Below, one piece after another: positions 50,472-60,996 of a stretch of DNA of 64,000 nt (its first letter is position 1; every line of letters starts with the position of its first letter). This DNA comes from Pseudoalteromonas arabiensis. Its GTDB lineage: Bacteria > Pseudomonadota > Gammaproteobacteria > Enterobacterales > Alteromonadaceae. The stretch is from NCBI RefSeq assembly GCF_001550155.1, contig NZ_LRUF01000023.1, forward strand, positions 17,659 to 81,658. Direction: 5' to 3'. The position numbers and the translations under genes are program-made. Under the pieces are notes generated by a model. That model ran no database searches. It was given only the letters and a program-made list of their open reading frames with translations, and was not told the DNA's origin.

Positions 50472-51577
50472 TCCGCTTTTTACTGTTAATAATTGCTATT
50501 GCAATCTGTTTAGGGATCGCCCCTTTTTTCATCGATCAAAAAGGCTATGTATTAATCTCATTTAATAAAACGACCGTAGAAGGCACTATTTGGGGCGTCT
50601 GTGCACTGATCGTTTTGCTATCTGGTGCTGGGTTTTTACTCTACAAATTGGTGCGTTATTTATGGTCTTTGTACAGCCATACACGTCATCGCTTTTTTGC
50701 GCGCAGTGAAGAGCGAAAGCAAGCGGCTATTGAGCAAGGTGTATGGAGTCTTATTAACAATGATTACACTGAAGTTGAATTAGCACTGCATAATAATAGT
50801 GTCGCTGAACAGTGGGCTGACGTCCGTTATGCCTTACTTGCAAAAGCTGCACTGGCTGAAAATGACACCGAAAAAGCGATTAGTTACCTTGATAAGATTA
50901 GTCAAAGCAAGCAACTGAAAGTGGCAAATCTGTGGATTGCTAGTGGTGAAACCAGTACGATTTTTGCTGATTTGAAAGCATTAGCTGAGCATAAAAAAGC
51001 ATCAAATCTTGAACTGAAAATGTATGCTCACGTATTAGTTCAAGAGAAAAAGTGGGCTGCACTCAATGACTTTATGCCGCGTCTACTTCGTAAAAAAGCA
51101 CTCACAGACAAAGAATGGCAGCAATTATTCAATCGCTATTTTGACGCAGAATCTAGCAGCACGTTAACAGAGCGATTTGAGCAATTAGCAAAGAATTTGA
51201 AACCTTTGGCTGAAGTTAGTTACTTCACTGCCATGGCGAAAGCAGGCGATTTAAATAAAATTGAGCTAAGCTTAATTAAAATGATTAAAAATCCGCGGCA
51301 GCATAAAGACTTAGCACATATTCTAAGAACTAGTGCTGCAGGGGATGCATTAAAATTACAGGCGAGTTTGCAGGATGTGTTGAAAAAAGACACTGACAAT
51401 ACTCAGTTGCTTTTAGCTTTGGCTTGTCTTGCGAATGCCCATGGTGAGTACGATTTAGCTGCGCGTGTTTTTGATAAAGCGCTTAATGCCAATAATCGCC
51501 ATGAATACCTTCAGCAGGCTGCGCTTAGTTATAGTAAAAGTGCCCAACCAGATAAAGCGCTGGTGTTATATCAATAG
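50468..51577 (+). CDS. hemY: HemY-like heme biosynthesis membrane protein
   Basis: The ATG at 50468 overlaps the hemDX stop (ATGA) and has AAGGAG upstream. The GTG nine bases earlier is less likely. The 369-residue protein has two N-terminal membrane helices (FLLLIIAIAICLGIAPFF and IWGVCALIVLLSGAGFLLYKLV), the HemY_N domain and a C-terminal TPR region with NAHGEYDLAARVFDKALNANNR. It is the gammaproteobacterial HemY, distinct from protoporphyrinogen oxidase. Its biochemical role is unclear. It completes the hemC-hemDX-hemY operon. Confidence 0.93.
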   Translation: MIRFLLLIIAIAICLGIAPFFIDQKGYVLISFNKTTVEGTIWGVCALIVLLSGAGFLLYKLVRYLWSLYSHTRHRFFARSEERKQAAIEQGVWSLINNDYTEVELALHNNSVAEQWADVRYALLAKAALAENDTEKAISYLDKISQSKQLKVANLWIASGETSTIFADLKALAEHKKASNLELKMYAHVLVQEKKWAALNDFMPRLLRKKALTDKEWQQLFNRYFDAESSSTLTERFEQLAKNLKPLAEVSYFTAMAKAGDLNKIELSLIKMIKNPRQHKDLAHILRTSAAGDALKLQASLQDVLKKDTDNTQLLLALACLANAHGEYDLAARVFDKALNANNRHEYLQQAALSYSKSAQPDKALVLYQ

Positions 51578-51608
51578 AGTCCCATTTGCCTAAAAGGAGT
51601 TAAATGGC

Positions 51609-54299
51609 TTGAAGAACTTGTTTACGCTGACAATAAGTATTGCGCTTGCTTACTTTCTTACAGGGTATTTAAGTAATTCGTTACTCGCTATTGATGGTTA
51701 TGCGGTTGCAGCGTGGCCACCCGCAGGGATTGCCCTTGCAAGTATTCTACTACAACGCAACCGAGCCTTAGCAGGGATTATTCTTGGTGCTTTTTTAGTT
51801 AATTTGATTCACCTAGACCGTGTTTCCGATATTCTTCATTGGCAGATTATGCTCCAAGCTGTTAGCGTAACAGCTGCATCTACCTTTCAAGCTTGGGCTG
51901 CATATTACATTATCACCCATATTGTAAAAATACCGCTTGAGTTGTCATCTCTTAAAAACAGTGTACAAGGGCTCGTTATCGGTGGCCCTATTTGTTGTTT
52001 AATTGCGCCATTGACAGGGACCGCACTGTTAATAATAAATCAGGTTATTCCTAGTTATATGGCACTGAATAATTTTATTGCTTGGTGGATAGGTGACAGC
52101 ATTGGTGTATTGATTTTCACACCACTTGTATTGGCGGCATTTAGTTATAACCTTATGCAACAGCGGGCGCAGATTATTGTTCCTTCACTGCTTATCTATT
52201 TGATCATTTGTATTAGCTTTTATGGTGCAGCAAGTGTGAAAAAGGACAAAGATGATCAGCGACAACAAGCGAAGGTCAGTGCTATTAAAGCCAACCTAGA
52301 GCACAAAGTAAGTGAAATACAATCACACCTAGCTTTACTTGCTACATTTTTTGCCAGCAGTGATGATGTCGACTTTCAAGAGTTCAAGCGCTTTACTTCT
52401 CGACAATTACAAGACAGTAACGAAATTGCAGCTTTTGAGTGGGCTCCTAAAGTGATGCATTCACAATTACCTGATTACCAAAGGTCACTACGCGAAGAGT
52501 TAGGGGCATCATTTTATGTGAAAGAAAAAAATGCGGCGGGCGAGTGGCAAGGCGTCTCTCAGCGAGCTATTTATTTCCCTGTTCAATATATTCACCCACT
52601 ACAAGGAAATGAGTCAGCTCAAGGGTTTGATTTAGCCTCAAGTGAAGTGCGAAGAGAAGCGCTAACAAACTCCCGTTTAACTAAAAATATATCTGTTAGT
52701 GAACCCATTAGTTTAATGCAAGGTGATGGTAATGAGCGTGGGGTTTTATTCTTTAACCCCGTTTATGCTGATTTACATCGTCAGGTTGGCTTTAAAGGTT
52801 ATGTCGTGGCAGTCATTAATTTAGATACTTTAGCGCAAACGCTGAATTACAATCAAACGACCGATATAGAAGCCAGCTTTTATGATGTAAGCGATGCTCA
52901 AAACCCTATTGAAATTTCAAACTCTGGGCGCATTGGGATGAAGCAAATTGCACATTTTGATTTTCATATTAGCGAACGGGTGTGGCAAATAAAGTTATCG
53001 GAGTCAGTGGCACAGTCATCTTGGCTTATGTATTGGTTTGCACAGATAGTAGGCATGTTATTTGTTTGGTTATTAATTATTTTTTTAATTTCAGTAACGG
53101 GCACAAATATACAAATACGCCAACAGGTTGCGAAACAAACCCAAAGCCTACGTAATGAAAAATTAAAAGCGGATAAAGCGAGTCAAATCAAAAGTGAATT
53201 TTTAGCCAATATGAGCCATGAAATTCGCACGCCTATCAACGGTATTAAAGGGCTTCATTATTTGGCATTGCAAGAGCAGGACTGGCAGCAAGCGCGTGAT
53301 TATATTGAGCAAGCTGATAGTGCGCTCAATGTGTTATTGCGAGTGTTAAACGATGTGCTCGACTTTTCAAAAATTGAAGCAGGTCGCTTAGACTTGCATC
53401 AAGAACCAATTAATGTCTGTAACTTGGTCAGTGAAATGAGTAATTTACTGCAATTTGAACTGAACTCTCGTGCATTGCAGTTTATTGTCGATTACGATAA
53501 TACACAGCCGCTGGTGATTCATACCGATGCCATTCGACTGAAACAAATATTACTAAACCTGCTGAATAACGCAGTTAAATTTACCCCCCAAGGAACCATT
53601 ACCCTAAAAATTTGGCAGCAAAACGATACGACATATTTTAGTGTTATCGACACCGGCATAGGGATTAAAAAAGAGGTGCAAGAAACACTGTTTCAGCCAT
53701 TTTCACAAGCCGATAGTTCGACCTCACGCCGCTTTGGTGGTACAGGGCTTGGATTAAGTATATGTAAAAAGCTTATCGACTTGATGGGCGGGGATATAAC
53801 CTTGTCTAGTTCAGAGGGACAAGGGGCACAATTTACGTTCAGCCTGCCCCTAGTATCACCTTTAGAAGCTATCACACATGAAAATGAAGATTTAAGTGAT
53901 ATTGATATCAGCGCTGTTTCATTTGCTGAACTCGCTATTTTATTGGTTGAAGATAATCCATTAAATCAACATGTGGCGTGCGCTATTTTAGAAACCAAAG
54001 GCTGTAAGCCTGATGTCGCGAAGGATGGATATGAAGCGATCAAGATGATCAGCGAACATAAATATGATGTTGTGCTTATGGATATTCAAATGCCCAACAT
54101 GGATGGCTTGCAAGCGACCAAAGTGATTCGCCAAGAGCTGATGATGACAGAGCTTCCCATTATTGGTTTGTCTGCTAATGCCCATGATGATGATTATAAA
54201 AAAGGCATTGCATGTGGTATGAACGGTTATTTAACGAAACCGATTGATGCAGAAAAGCTTTTTAAAACTATTTGGCGACTTATACAAACACAGCGCTAA
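51609..54299 (+). CDS. MASE1-CHASE hybrid histidine kinase with receiver
   Basis: The 896-residue protein has an N-terminal MASE1 region with about eight helices (to 205; AAWPPAGIALASILLQRNRA is typical), a CHASE domain (about 225-440), a further helix, and HisKA with [18 protein letters not shown]. The HATPase has NLLNNAVKFTP, DTGIGI and GTGLGLSICKKL. The receiver has LLVEDNPLN and acceptor Asp in VLMDIQMPNMDG. The only supported start is TTG at 51609, nine bases after AAGGAG. A better-spaced ATG at 51604 is followed by a stop two codons later. It ends just before the adenosine deaminase gene. Confidence 0.88.
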   Translation: MKNLFTLTISIALAYFLTGYLSNSLLAIDGYAVAAWPPAGIALASILLQRNRALAGIILGAFLVNLIHLDRVSDILHWQIMLQAVSVTAASTFQAWAAYYIITHIVKIPLELSSLKNSVQGLVIGGPICCLIAPLTGTALLIINQVIPSYMALNNFIAWWIGDSIGVLIFTPLVLAAFSYNLMQQRAQIIVPSLLIYLIICISFYGAASVKKDKDDQRQQAKVSAIKANLEHKVSEIQSHLALLATFFASSDDVDFQEFKRFTSRQLQDSNEIAAFEWAPKVMHSQLPDYQRSLREELGASFYVKEKNAAGEWQGVSQRAIYFPVQYIHPLQGNESAQGFDLASSEVRREALTNSRLTKNISVSEPISLMQGDGNERGVLFFNPVYADLHRQVGFKGYVVAVINLDTLAQTLNYNQTTDIEASFYDVSDAQNPIEISNSGRIGMKQIAHFDFHISERVWQIKLSESVAQSSWLMYWFAQIVGMLFVWLLIIFLISVTGTNIQIRQQVAKQTQSLRNEKLKADKASQIKSEFLANMSHEIRTPINGIKGLHYLALQEQDWQQARDYIEQADSALNVLLRVLNDVLDFSKIEAGRLDLHQEPINVCNLVSEMSNLLQFELNSRALQFIVDYDNTQPLVIHTDAIRLKQILLNLLNNAVKFTPQGTITLKIWQQNDTTYFSVIDTGIGIKKEVQETLFQPFSQADSSTSRRFGGTGLGLSICKKLIDLMGGDITLSSSEGQGAQFTFSLPLVSPLEAITHENEDLSDIDISAVSFAELAILLVEDNPLNQHVACAILETKGCKPDVAKDGYEAIKMISEHKYDVVLMDIQMPNMDGLQATKVIRQELMMTELPIIGLSANAHDDDYKKGIACGMNGYLTKPIDAEKLFKTIWRLIQTQR

Positions 54300-54410
54300 T
54301 AGAAAGAGGCAGACATTTGACCTCAAAAAAGTAAATAAAATCATCTAAACTTGAAATATCGTCGTGGGTACGTATGATCCGCGCAAATTTACTGAACCTG
54401 AGTGCTAATT

Positions 54411-55412
54411 ATGATCAATAACAAACTCCCTTTGCTTGATATTCACCGTCACCTTGACGGGAATGTTCGCCCACAAACGATCTTAGACCTTGGTCGTCAG
54501 TTTAACCTTGAATTACCTGCTGATAATATTAAAGCGCTTATTCCTCATGTACAGGTAATAGACCCTGAGCCAAATCTAGTGGCATTTTTGCAAAAGCTAG
54601 ATTGGGGTGTCAAAGTACTCGGGGATTACGATGCGTGTCGCCGTATTGCTATTGAGAATGTTGAAGATGCAATCGCTCAAAAACTTGATTATGTAGAGCT
54701 GCGTTTTAGTCCTTACTATATGGCTCAGAGCCAAGGGTTACACCCAGAAGGTGTTGTTGAGGCCGTGGTCGATGGTATTAAAAGTGCCTGCCAAGGTGCT
54801 CCAATTAAAGTGAATCTGATTGGTATTATGTCGCGTACCTATGGTACTAAAATTTGTCAGCAAGAGCTTGATGCTCTGTTAGCATTTAAAAATGACTTAG
54901 TCGCTGTTGACCTAGCCGGAGACGAGATGGGCTTCCCTGGTGAGTTATTTATTGATCATTTTAAGCAAGTGCATAATGCTTACTTGGCGGCGACTATTCA
55001 CGCCGGTGAAGCACGGGGCAGTGAAAGTATCTGGCAAGCAATTAACGAGTTGGGTGCAACCCGTATTGGTCATGGCGTAAAAGCCATTGAAGATGCTGCG
55101 CTTATGGATTACTTACGTGACAACCGTATTGGTATTGAGTCTTGTTTAACCAGTAATATTCAAACAAGCACGGTAGCCGAACTTGCTACCCATCCATTAA
55201 AAACCTTTTTGGATCATGGTATTTTAGCGTCAATTAATACCGATGATCCCGCTGTAGAAGGTATTGAAATTGCGCACGAATATCAAATTGCTGCTCCTGC
55301 TGCTGGTTTAAATCAAGCTGATATGGAAAAAGCACAAGCAAATGCGCTTGAAATAGCCTACCTAAGCGATACTGATAAAGCTGTATTACAGCAGCTGGCT
55401 GCAAATCGATAA
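54411..55412 (+). CDS. add: Adenosine deaminase
   Basis: The ATG at 54411 gives 333 residues, the E. coli length. The GTG at 54402 is a weaker alternative. Zinc and catalytic motifs are all present: HRHLDGN (first His pair), HAGEARGS (His and catalytic Glu), RIGHGVKA and NTDDPAVEG. The enzyme deaminates adenosine and deoxyadenosine to inosine in purine salvage. It follows the hybrid kinase by 111 bases with its own likely promoter. The CBS protein gene is convergent 11 bases further on. Confidence 0.93.
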   Translation: MINNKLPLLDIHRHLDGNVRPQTILDLGRQFNLELPADNIKALIPHVQVIDPEPNLVAFLQKLDWGVKVLGDYDACRRIAIENVEDAIAQKLDYVELRFSPYYMAQSQGLHPEGVVEAVVDGIKSACQGAPIKVNLIGIMSRTYGTKICQQELDALLAFKNDLVAVDLAGDEMGFPGELFIDHFKQVHNAYLAATIHAGEARGSESIWQAINELGATRIGHGVKAIEDAALMDYLRDNRIGIESCLTSNIQTSTVAELATHPLKTFLDHGILASINTDDPAVEGIEIAHEYQIAAPAAGLNQADMEKAQANALEIAYLSDTDKAVLQQLAANR

Positions 55413-55423
55413 TAGCGAGCTAT

Positions 55424-55840
55424 TTATACTTGGTGCTCTTGGCATGAAAGGTAATTTTCATACAATGCTTTGAGCACATCTCCGCGACTGATCATACCGA
55501 CCACTTTCGTTCCCTCGACAACCGGATAGTTTTTGGGTTTTCCTGTTTTCATGTTATCAGCAAGCTCAATAATATTTTGATCACTACTGACAGTCACCAC
55601 ATCGGTGCGCATGAGCTGTTTAACTTTTACAACACCATCGCAGAAATAGCTATTTTGCATTAAAGGTTGCAGCAATTCTTGCTCTGAAATAAAGCCGACC
55701 AAACATTGCTTGTCATCAAAAACAGGCGCACCCAAAAGTTTAAATTTTTGTAATTCACTGATGGCCGTAGTCATTTCTGTTTCTGGCGTAATATGCGGTA
55801 ACTTACGTTGCATGAAATCTTGTACTTTGGTGTTTAGCAT
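55424..55840 (-). CDS. CBS-domain pair protein
   Basis: The 138-residue protein consists of two CBS motifs. The first is around residues 10-65 (KLPHITPETEMTTAISELQKFKLLGAPVFDDKQ) and the second around 75-130 (MRTDVVTVSSDQNIIELADNMKTGKPKNYPVVEGTKVVGMISRGDVL). Such proteins bind adenine nucleotides or similar ligands and act as small regulators. It has no fused domain. It is a single gene convergent with add. Ligand and partner are unknown. Confidence 0.88.
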   Translation of the reverse strand: MLNTKVQDFMQRKLPHITPETEMTTAISELQKFKLLGAPVFDDKQCLVGFISEQELLQPLMQNSYFCDGVVKVKQLMRTDVVTVSSDQNIIELADNMKTGKPKNYPVVEGTKVVGMISRGDVLKALYENYLSCQEHQV

Positions 55841-55961
55841 GTGGGTTTCTCCCCATTCGTTATTCTAAACAAAGTATGGTCAATGAAACGCTGTTTGTGA
55901 AATCGTTTGTATGGATTTGATGATTATTAATTGGACAAAATAGATCGTTGAAGGCATTAAT

Positions 55962-55988
55962 AAAAAAGGCATTCTATATTGAATGCCT
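55962..55988 (-). terminator. Rho-independent terminator of fre
   Basis: AGGCATTC (55967-55974) pairs perfectly with GAATGCCT (55981-55988) around a six-base loop. On the minus strand a run of six U residues follows (complement of 55962-55967). It lies 23 bases beyond the fre stop. Confidence 0.85.
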
Positions 55989-56010
55989 GTGAGAGTTTTT
56001 GAGTCTTTAT

Positions 56011-56724
56011 TTACTTGATGAATGCGAATGCGTCGGCATACATATTCTCACGGATTGCGCCATGATTAATAAAGTCATCACGTACAATACCAATCATGTC
56101 GAAACGACCTGCCATATAAATATCATAGGGTTCGAGTGACACGATATCTGCCATAACAGCTTTGTGAACATAGCCTGTTTTACCTGTCCAGCTTGCTGAT
56201 GCCTTTTCGACGACAGGGATGTATTGAAAGTGTGGATTACTGTTAGCCCATGCTTGCATTTCATCATGAGCATACAATGCTGCTTGTTCGCGAACACCCC
56301 AGTAAAACAATACGGTGCGTTCACAACCAATTTCTGCGAGGTGATCAGCCATTGACTTTGCGTATGAGAAGCCTGTTCCGCCAGCAAGTAAAATGATTGG
56401 ACGCTCACCTTCCGCACGAAGTTGCGATACACCTAAGCCAACTTCTACGTTTACTTGCTGCTGCTTAGTATGTGCTTGGCGTAAATGCTCAAGTGCTTGC
56501 ATAGCATATGAGTCTGCACCAGATGCACCAATATGCAGTTCAATTTGCTCTGTGTGAGAAGGACGGCTAGCAATTGAAAAGGCACGCTTATCTTTTTCGC
56601 CTAATACAAGTTGCATATATTGGCCTGCCTCGAATGACACAGGCTGCTGTGGTTTCAAAATGACTTTATGTACATGGTCTGTAAGCGGGCTGATCGCAAC
56701 AACGTCAGCGAGTAATGTTTGCAT
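56011..56724 (-). CDS. fre: NAD(P)H-flavin reductase
   Basis: The 237-residue protein has the ferredoxin-reductase fold: FAGQYMQLVLGEKDKRAFSIASRPSH (flavin site), then IILLAGGTGFSYAKSMADHL (NAD(P) site), and IYMAGRFDMIG near the C-terminus. It is the Fre/LuxG type, reducing free riboflavin, FMN and FAD with NAD(P)H. It stands 86 bases after ubiD on the same strand, as in E. coli, and ends with its own terminator. Reduced FMN could support enzymes of quinone or prenyl-FMN chemistry. Confidence 0.93.
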   Translation of the reverse strand: MQTLLADVVAISPLTDHVHKVILKPQQPVSFEAGQYMQLVLGEKDKRAFSIASRPSHTEQIELHIGASGADSYAMQALEHLRQAHTKQQQVNVEVGLGVSQLRAEGERPIILLAGGTGFSYAKSMADHLAEIGCERTVLFYWGVREQAALYAHDEMQAWANSNPHFQYIPVVEKASASWTGKTGYVHKAVMADIVSLEPYDIYMAGRFDMIGIVRDDFINHGAIRENMYADAFAFIK

Positions 56725-56810
56725 AGTTTACCTTTAATAAGCAGAAACGCATGTCGCGGTTGTAGGTTTATACAACCGTTAATTTTTGAACAGTTTATCA
56801 TAGACACAGG

Positions 56811-58277
56811 CTAGAGAATATCTAAGCTGTCCCATATTTCATCAACACGTTGTTTAATTTCAGGACTCATTACAATGGGTTCACCCCACTCACGGTCTGT
56901 TTCTCCAGGCCATTTATTGGTGGCATCCATCCCCATTTTTGAGCCAAGGCCAGATACTGGCGATGCAAAATCCAGATAATCGATAGGTGTATTTTCGATC
57001 ATTGTAGTATCACGCGCAGGATCCATACGTGTGGTAATTGCCCAGATGACATCATTCCAATCACGTGCATTGACATCATCATCGCAAACAATGACGAATT
57101 TGGTATACATAAACTGACGTAAGAAAGACCACACCCCCATCATGACTCGCTTAGCGTGGCCTGGGTATTGCTTCTTCATAGTTACCACGGCCATACGATA
57201 AGAGCAGCCTTCGGGTGGTAGGTAAAAATCAACAATTTCAGGGAATTGCTTCTGTAGGATCGGCACGAAGACTTCGTTCAATGCGACACCTAAAACGGCA
57301 GGTTCATCAGGTGGACGACCTGTGTAGGTACTATGGTAAATTGGGTTTTCACGGTGTGTGATATGAGTCACCGTCATCACTGGAAATTCATCGACTTCAT
57401 TATAGTAACCCGTGTGATCGCCATAGGGGCCTTCAGGTGCCGTTTCATCCGGCATAATATAGCCTTCAAGAATAAATTCAGCTGTTGCGGGTACTTGTAA
57501 ATCATTTGAGATAGATTTAACGACCTCTGTCTTACTTCCACGTAACAGACCGGCAAAGGCATATTCACTCAAGGTGTCAGGCACTGGTGTAACAGCACCT
57601 AATATGGTGGCGGGATCAGCCCCAAGCGCTATTGATACAGGGTAAGGTTCACCAGGATGCTCTTTACACCACTCTCTAAAATCGAGGGCTCCACCACGAT
57701 GAGATAACCAGCGCATAATAATTTTATTTTTGCCAAGTAGTTGCTGGCGGTAAATACCTAAGTTTTGGCGCTTTTTATAAGGCCCTTTGGTGACAGTGAG
57801 TCCCCATGTGATTAAAGGTGCTGCATCGCCAGGCCAGCAGTGCTGAATTGGAAGCTGTGTTAAATCAACATCGTCACCTTCCACTATCACTTGTTGGCAA
57901 GGGGCTTTTTTTACTTCCTTTGCTGGCATGTTTAGCACTTGCTTAAATACTGGGATTTGTCCAAGTGCTTCTTTGATACCTTTAGGTGGTTCAGGTTCTT
58001 TCAAAAAAGCGAGCAGTTTGCCTACTTCACGTAATTCACTAACATCATCCTGTCCCATGCCCATTGCAACACGCTTTGGTGTACCAAATAAATTTGCTAA
58101 TACAGGGGTAGAGTGACCTTTAGGGTTTTCGAATAACAACGCAGGGCCTTCGGCACGCAATGTACGGTCGGCAATCTCAGTCATTTCAAGGTAGGGATCG
58201 ATTTCTTGCTTGATCCGTTTTAACTCACCTTTTTGTTCCAATAACTCGATAAACTCGCGAAGATCTTTGTATTTCAT
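56811..58277 (-). CDS. ubiD: 4-hydroxy-3-polyprenylbenzoate decarboxylase
   Basis: The 488-residue protein matches UbiD over its whole length: [51 protein letters not shown], and [20 protein letters not shown], which holds the conserved catalytic acid region. It decarboxylates the ring in ubiquinone synthesis using prenylated FMN and a metal. UbiX, which makes that cofactor, is not in the window. ubiD-fre order is conserved in gammaproteobacteria. Confidence 0.96.
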   Translation of the reverse strand: MKYKDLREFIELLEQKGELKRIKQEIDPYLEMTEIADRTLRAEGPALLFENPKGHSTPVLANLFGTPKRVAMGMGQDDVSELREVGKLLAFLKEPEPPKGIKEALGQIPVFKQVLNMPAKEVKKAPCQQVIVEGDDVDLTQLPIQHCWPGDAAPLITWGLTVTKGPYKKRQNLGIYRQQLLGKNKIIMRWLSHRGGALDFREWCKEHPGEPYPVSIALGADPATILGAVTPVPDTLSEYAFAGLLRGSKTEVVKSISNDLQVPATAEFILEGYIMPDETAPEGPYGDHTGYYNEVDEFPVMTVTHITHRENPIYHSTYTGRPPDEPAVLGVALNEVFVPILQKQFPEIVDFYLPPEGCSYRMAVVTMKKQYPGHAKRVMMGVWSFLRQFMYTKFVIVCDDDVNARDWNDVIWAITTRMDPARDTTMIENTPIDYLDFASPVSGLGSKMGMDATNKWPGETDREWGEPIVMSPEIKQRVDEIWDSLDIL

Positions 58278-58358
58278 TGTGGCTACTTAAACGCTGGATA
58301 AACTGTCGTCATTATACTTAAAACCTGTGATTAAGCGAATTTCAGCAACCAGATTTTG

Positions 58359-58649
58359 CTAAGATTGGTTCAGTGCACAATGATATTTTTTTCCCTTTAA
58401 AATGAACATCGCTTCAGCACCCTTTGACCAAAAAAGAACAGTGTCATTGCTGTATTTAACACCTGATGCACTTACTTGTCGGTTTAATACAAAGCTCTGT
58501 TCTTTGAACAACAGCTCAGCTTCATCTTCGCTAATGTCAGCAATGCTCACTGTGGAGTCTTCGCCACATGTATAATTATTTGGATCACTTTGCTTTGCAC
58601 ACGCGCACAAGCTAACGAGAATGAGTCCTGAGAGAAGTGGTTTTATCAT
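58359..58649 (-). CDS. mliC: MliC-type lysozyme inhibitor lipoprotein
   Basis: The 96-residue protein has a lipoprotein signal with lipobox LCAC at Cys17, then a short beta-barrel domain. The inhibitory motifs are SASGVKYSND (SxSGxxY) and LFWSKG, which in MliC place Ser and Lys in the lysozyme active site. Cys28 (YTCGED) and Cys92 (YHCALN) can form the family disulfide. Family members protect the cell against c-type lysozyme of hosts or predators. It is a single gene divergent from the DUF808 gene at 58765. Family identity is from motifs and length. Confidence 0.83.
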   Translation of the reverse strand: MIKPLLSGLILVSLCACAKQSDPNNYTCGEDSTVSIADISEDEAELLFKEQSFVLNRQVSASGVKYSNDTVLFWSKGAEAMFILKGKKYHCALNQS

Positions 58650-58764
58650 TGCGACACCCCCTGTTTACTGAATGAAGTATAAGCCTAACAAAGAAAAATT
58701 AACCGTTGGTGAAAATGACTAGATAAGTTATGTTGTGAGTGTAATTAATTGGCAAGGAATGACT

Positions 58765-59670
58765 ATGGCAGGCACTAACTTACTCACATTACTTGACGAT
58801 ATCACGACACTTTTAGATGATATTGCGACTATGAGTAAAGTCGCGACTAAGAAAACGGCGGGTGTGCTTGGCGACGATCTTGCACTCAATGCGCAGCAAG
58901 TCACTGGTGTGACAGCTGACCGTGAATTACCCGTTGTTTGGGCTGTTGCTAAAGGCTCCTTTGTTAATAAAGCGATACTGGTTCCAGCCGCGTTAATAAT
59001 CAGTACATGGCTTCCTTGGCTTATTACCCCTTTGCTAATGATTGGTGGTTTATTTTTATGTTTTGAAGGGGCTGAAAAAATTGTCGAAAAGTTCTTCGGC
59101 CATAAGGAGAGTTCCGAGCAGCCATCCTCGGCACATCAAGATTTGCGAGAATACGAAAAGCAGAAGGTCAAAGGAGCTATTCGTACCGACTTTATTCTTT
59201 CTGCCGAAATAATCGTCATTACGCTAGGTACTGTTGCTGGTGCGACACTTTTTAATCAAGCATTAGTGCTGAGCGTTATCGCGGTGATCATGACGATTGG
59301 CGTGTATGGCTTAGTAGCAGGTATCGTTAAGCTGGATGATGCGGGACTTTATTTGCTTCAAACAGCAGAAAATAGTGGTAGTAAGTTAAAGGAATCACTT
59401 GGTAAATTTTTACTTGCATTGGCGCCAAAATTAATGCGCTTCTTAGCTATTGCGGGGACCATTGCCATGTTTTTAGTCGGCGGTGGTATTTTAGTGCATG
59501 GTATTGCGTTGCTACATCATACTCAGCAAGCCGTTACTCGTTTTGCATTGCAACATGCAGGCGCTGCTGGAGAGTTTGTTGCGCCCATTCTATTTGATGG
59601 CATGCTCGGCATACTTGCAGGACTCATAATTGTGGTGTGTCTACAGGGCTGGCGTAGATTAACAAGTTAA
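58765..59670 (+). CDS. DUF808 (YedI-like) inner-membrane protein
   Basis: The ATG at 58765 has AAGGA six bases upstream and gives the typical start [43 protein letters not shown], so it is preferred to the GTG at 58735. The 301-residue protein has about seven helices and the DUF808 signature [19 protein letters not shown], followed by [15 protein letters not shown]. Its function is unknown. It is divergent from mliC and convergent with the Sel1 gene. A cluster of hairpins follows the stop. Confidence 0.9.
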   Translation: MAGTNLLTLLDDITTLLDDIATMSKVATKKTAGVLGDDLALNAQQVTGVTADRELPVVWAVAKGSFVNKAILVPAALIISTWLPWLITPLLMIGGLFLCFEGAEKIVEKFFGHKESSEQPSSAHQDLREYEKQKVKGAIRTDFILSAEIIVITLGTVAGATLFNQALVLSVIAVIMTIGVYGLVAGIVKLDDAGLYLLQTAENSGSKLKESLGKFLLALAPKLMRFLAIAGTIAMFLVGGGILVHGIALLHHTQQAVTRFALQHAGAAGEFVAPILFDGMLGILAGLIIVVCLQGWRRLTS

Positions 59671-59678
59671 TTGAAAAG

Positions 59679-59780
59679 GCCGGCGAGATAACCCCGCCGG
59701 CAAGAGTGTAGCACGGGAACGTTAGCGTGCTAGTGTGCAGGGTCTGACTCAAGTTTAATTAGCAATTACCTAATTAAACT
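59679..59780. repeat. Three successive hairpins between convergent genes
   Basis: First, GCCGGCG (59679-59685) pairs with CGCCGGC (59695-59701). Second, TAGCACG (59709-59715) pairs with CGTGCTA (59726-59732). Third, AGTTTAATTAG (59752-59762) pairs perfectly with CTAATTAAACT (59770-59780). None is followed by a T run. They lie between the stops of two convergent genes and may block transcription from both sides or belong to a longer repeat. Confidence 0.6.
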
Positions 59781-59852
59781 CAAGCAATGATATGGTTATG
59801 TTATATTGTATCAATAGTGTTGTAAACACTATTTTACGTGAACCTTTAAAGA

Positions 59853-60803
59853 TTATTCTAAATGAGTGCAGTCGAAAGATAGGCACAATTCTGCGAGTTC
59901 AATTTTTGCCTTAGGGTTGCTCTGTTGTGCTGCTTTGTTTAACCAGTAAACTGCTTTAGCTGTGTCTTGAGGGATGCCTTGTCCATCTCGGTACATCTGA
60001 GCTAGATTGAGCTGCCCCCATGAATATCCCGCTTCTGCAGACAGGGTAAAGCTCTCAATAGCTTCCTTATAAAGACCATCCTTAAAGTAAGTGATCCCTT
60101 GCTGGTTATTTTTATCAAGCTTCACACCTGTATAGAGAGGTTTAGGTTTAGGTGGATGCATTACAAAGCCACCAAATAGGCTATAAAGTTCTGGACGTAA
60201 AATCTTATAGATGATGTTATCGCGGTAAAAGTCATGAACTTGCTGTTTTGTTAAGGTAATTGTGTTACTGGCAAAGTAATTATCTTGTACCAGCATGCTG
60301 GTTCGCATCGCAATTTCGATATCTTTATTGTATTTATAAGTGTAGTTACCTACACGAAAGGTCATTGTATTATCATTAAATTCAATTAACTGGGCGACTT
60401 TTAAGTTATTAACGCGTTTGGGTTGACCCGTAAATTGTTCTGAAAGAACAAAGTAAGTATCAAATTGTTTTGGTTTCTCTAGGTAGTGTATTTCATTTTC
60501 GCTCTGACGTTGACTACTTAATATAAACGTCGTTAAAAGGTAGCTAATAACTAAAAGGCCTATGAAATACTTTATAAATGAAATGAGCTCTAAAACGGGC
60601 AGAGAGTACCAAGGCACATCAGTTATATGACCACAATCATCACATTGGCGCTGATAACTAATAGATAAAGGGGCGACAGGTAAAATAGTAAAACGAAGCA
60701 GCTTACTGTTATTAATCAGTGAAAAATGTTTACTCTGACAGTGAGGGCAAGTTGTAGCCTGTTTATAGAAAACATCAGCAACAGCGGTATTAAAAAGTAA
60801 CAT
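59853..60803 (-). CDS. Zinc-ribbon, membrane and Sel1-repeat protein
   Basis: The 316-residue protein starts with a zinc-ribbon-like motif (CPHC at 19-22 and CDDC at 54-57). One or two membrane helices follow (ELISFIKYFIGLLVISYLLTTFIL), then a middle domain of unknown type. The C-terminal Sel1/TPR repeats include YKEAIESFTLSAEAGYSWGQLNLAQMYRDGQGIPQDTAKAVYWLNKAAQQSNPKAKIELAELC. Sel1 repeats bind proteins. I do not recognise a named family for the whole protein. It is a single gene convergent with DUF808. Confidence 0.75.
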   Translation of the reverse strand: MLLFNTAVADVFYKQATTCPHCQSKHFSLINNSKLLRFTILPVAPLSISYQRQCDDCGHITDVPWYSLPVLELISFIKYFIGLLVISYLLTTFILSSQRQSENEIHYLEKPKQFDTYFVLSEQFTGQPKRVNNLKVAQLIEFNDNTMTFRVGNYTYKYNKDIEIAMRTSMLVQDNYFASNTITLTKQQVHDFYRDNIIYKILRPELYSLFGGFVMHPPKPKPLYTGVKLDKNNQQGITYFKDGLYKEAIESFTLSAEAGYSWGQLNLAQMYRDGQGIPQDTAKAVYWLNKAAQQSNPKAKIELAELCLSFDCTHLE

Positions 60804-60996
60804 AGCTTCTTCCTTGGTAATACCCTTAAGTTAGAACATATACAGGGAGTTATAAAGTAGCAAACTGTAACGAAATATGAACTGAAGGTGTGGTGAGAGT
60901 CGTACTTATTTTTGCTTTAGAGAAAAGAGCGAATGTCTGCTATGATCACCTACATCTTCGAGGATGTCCCTCAATTATCAAGTGTGGAATTTTACT

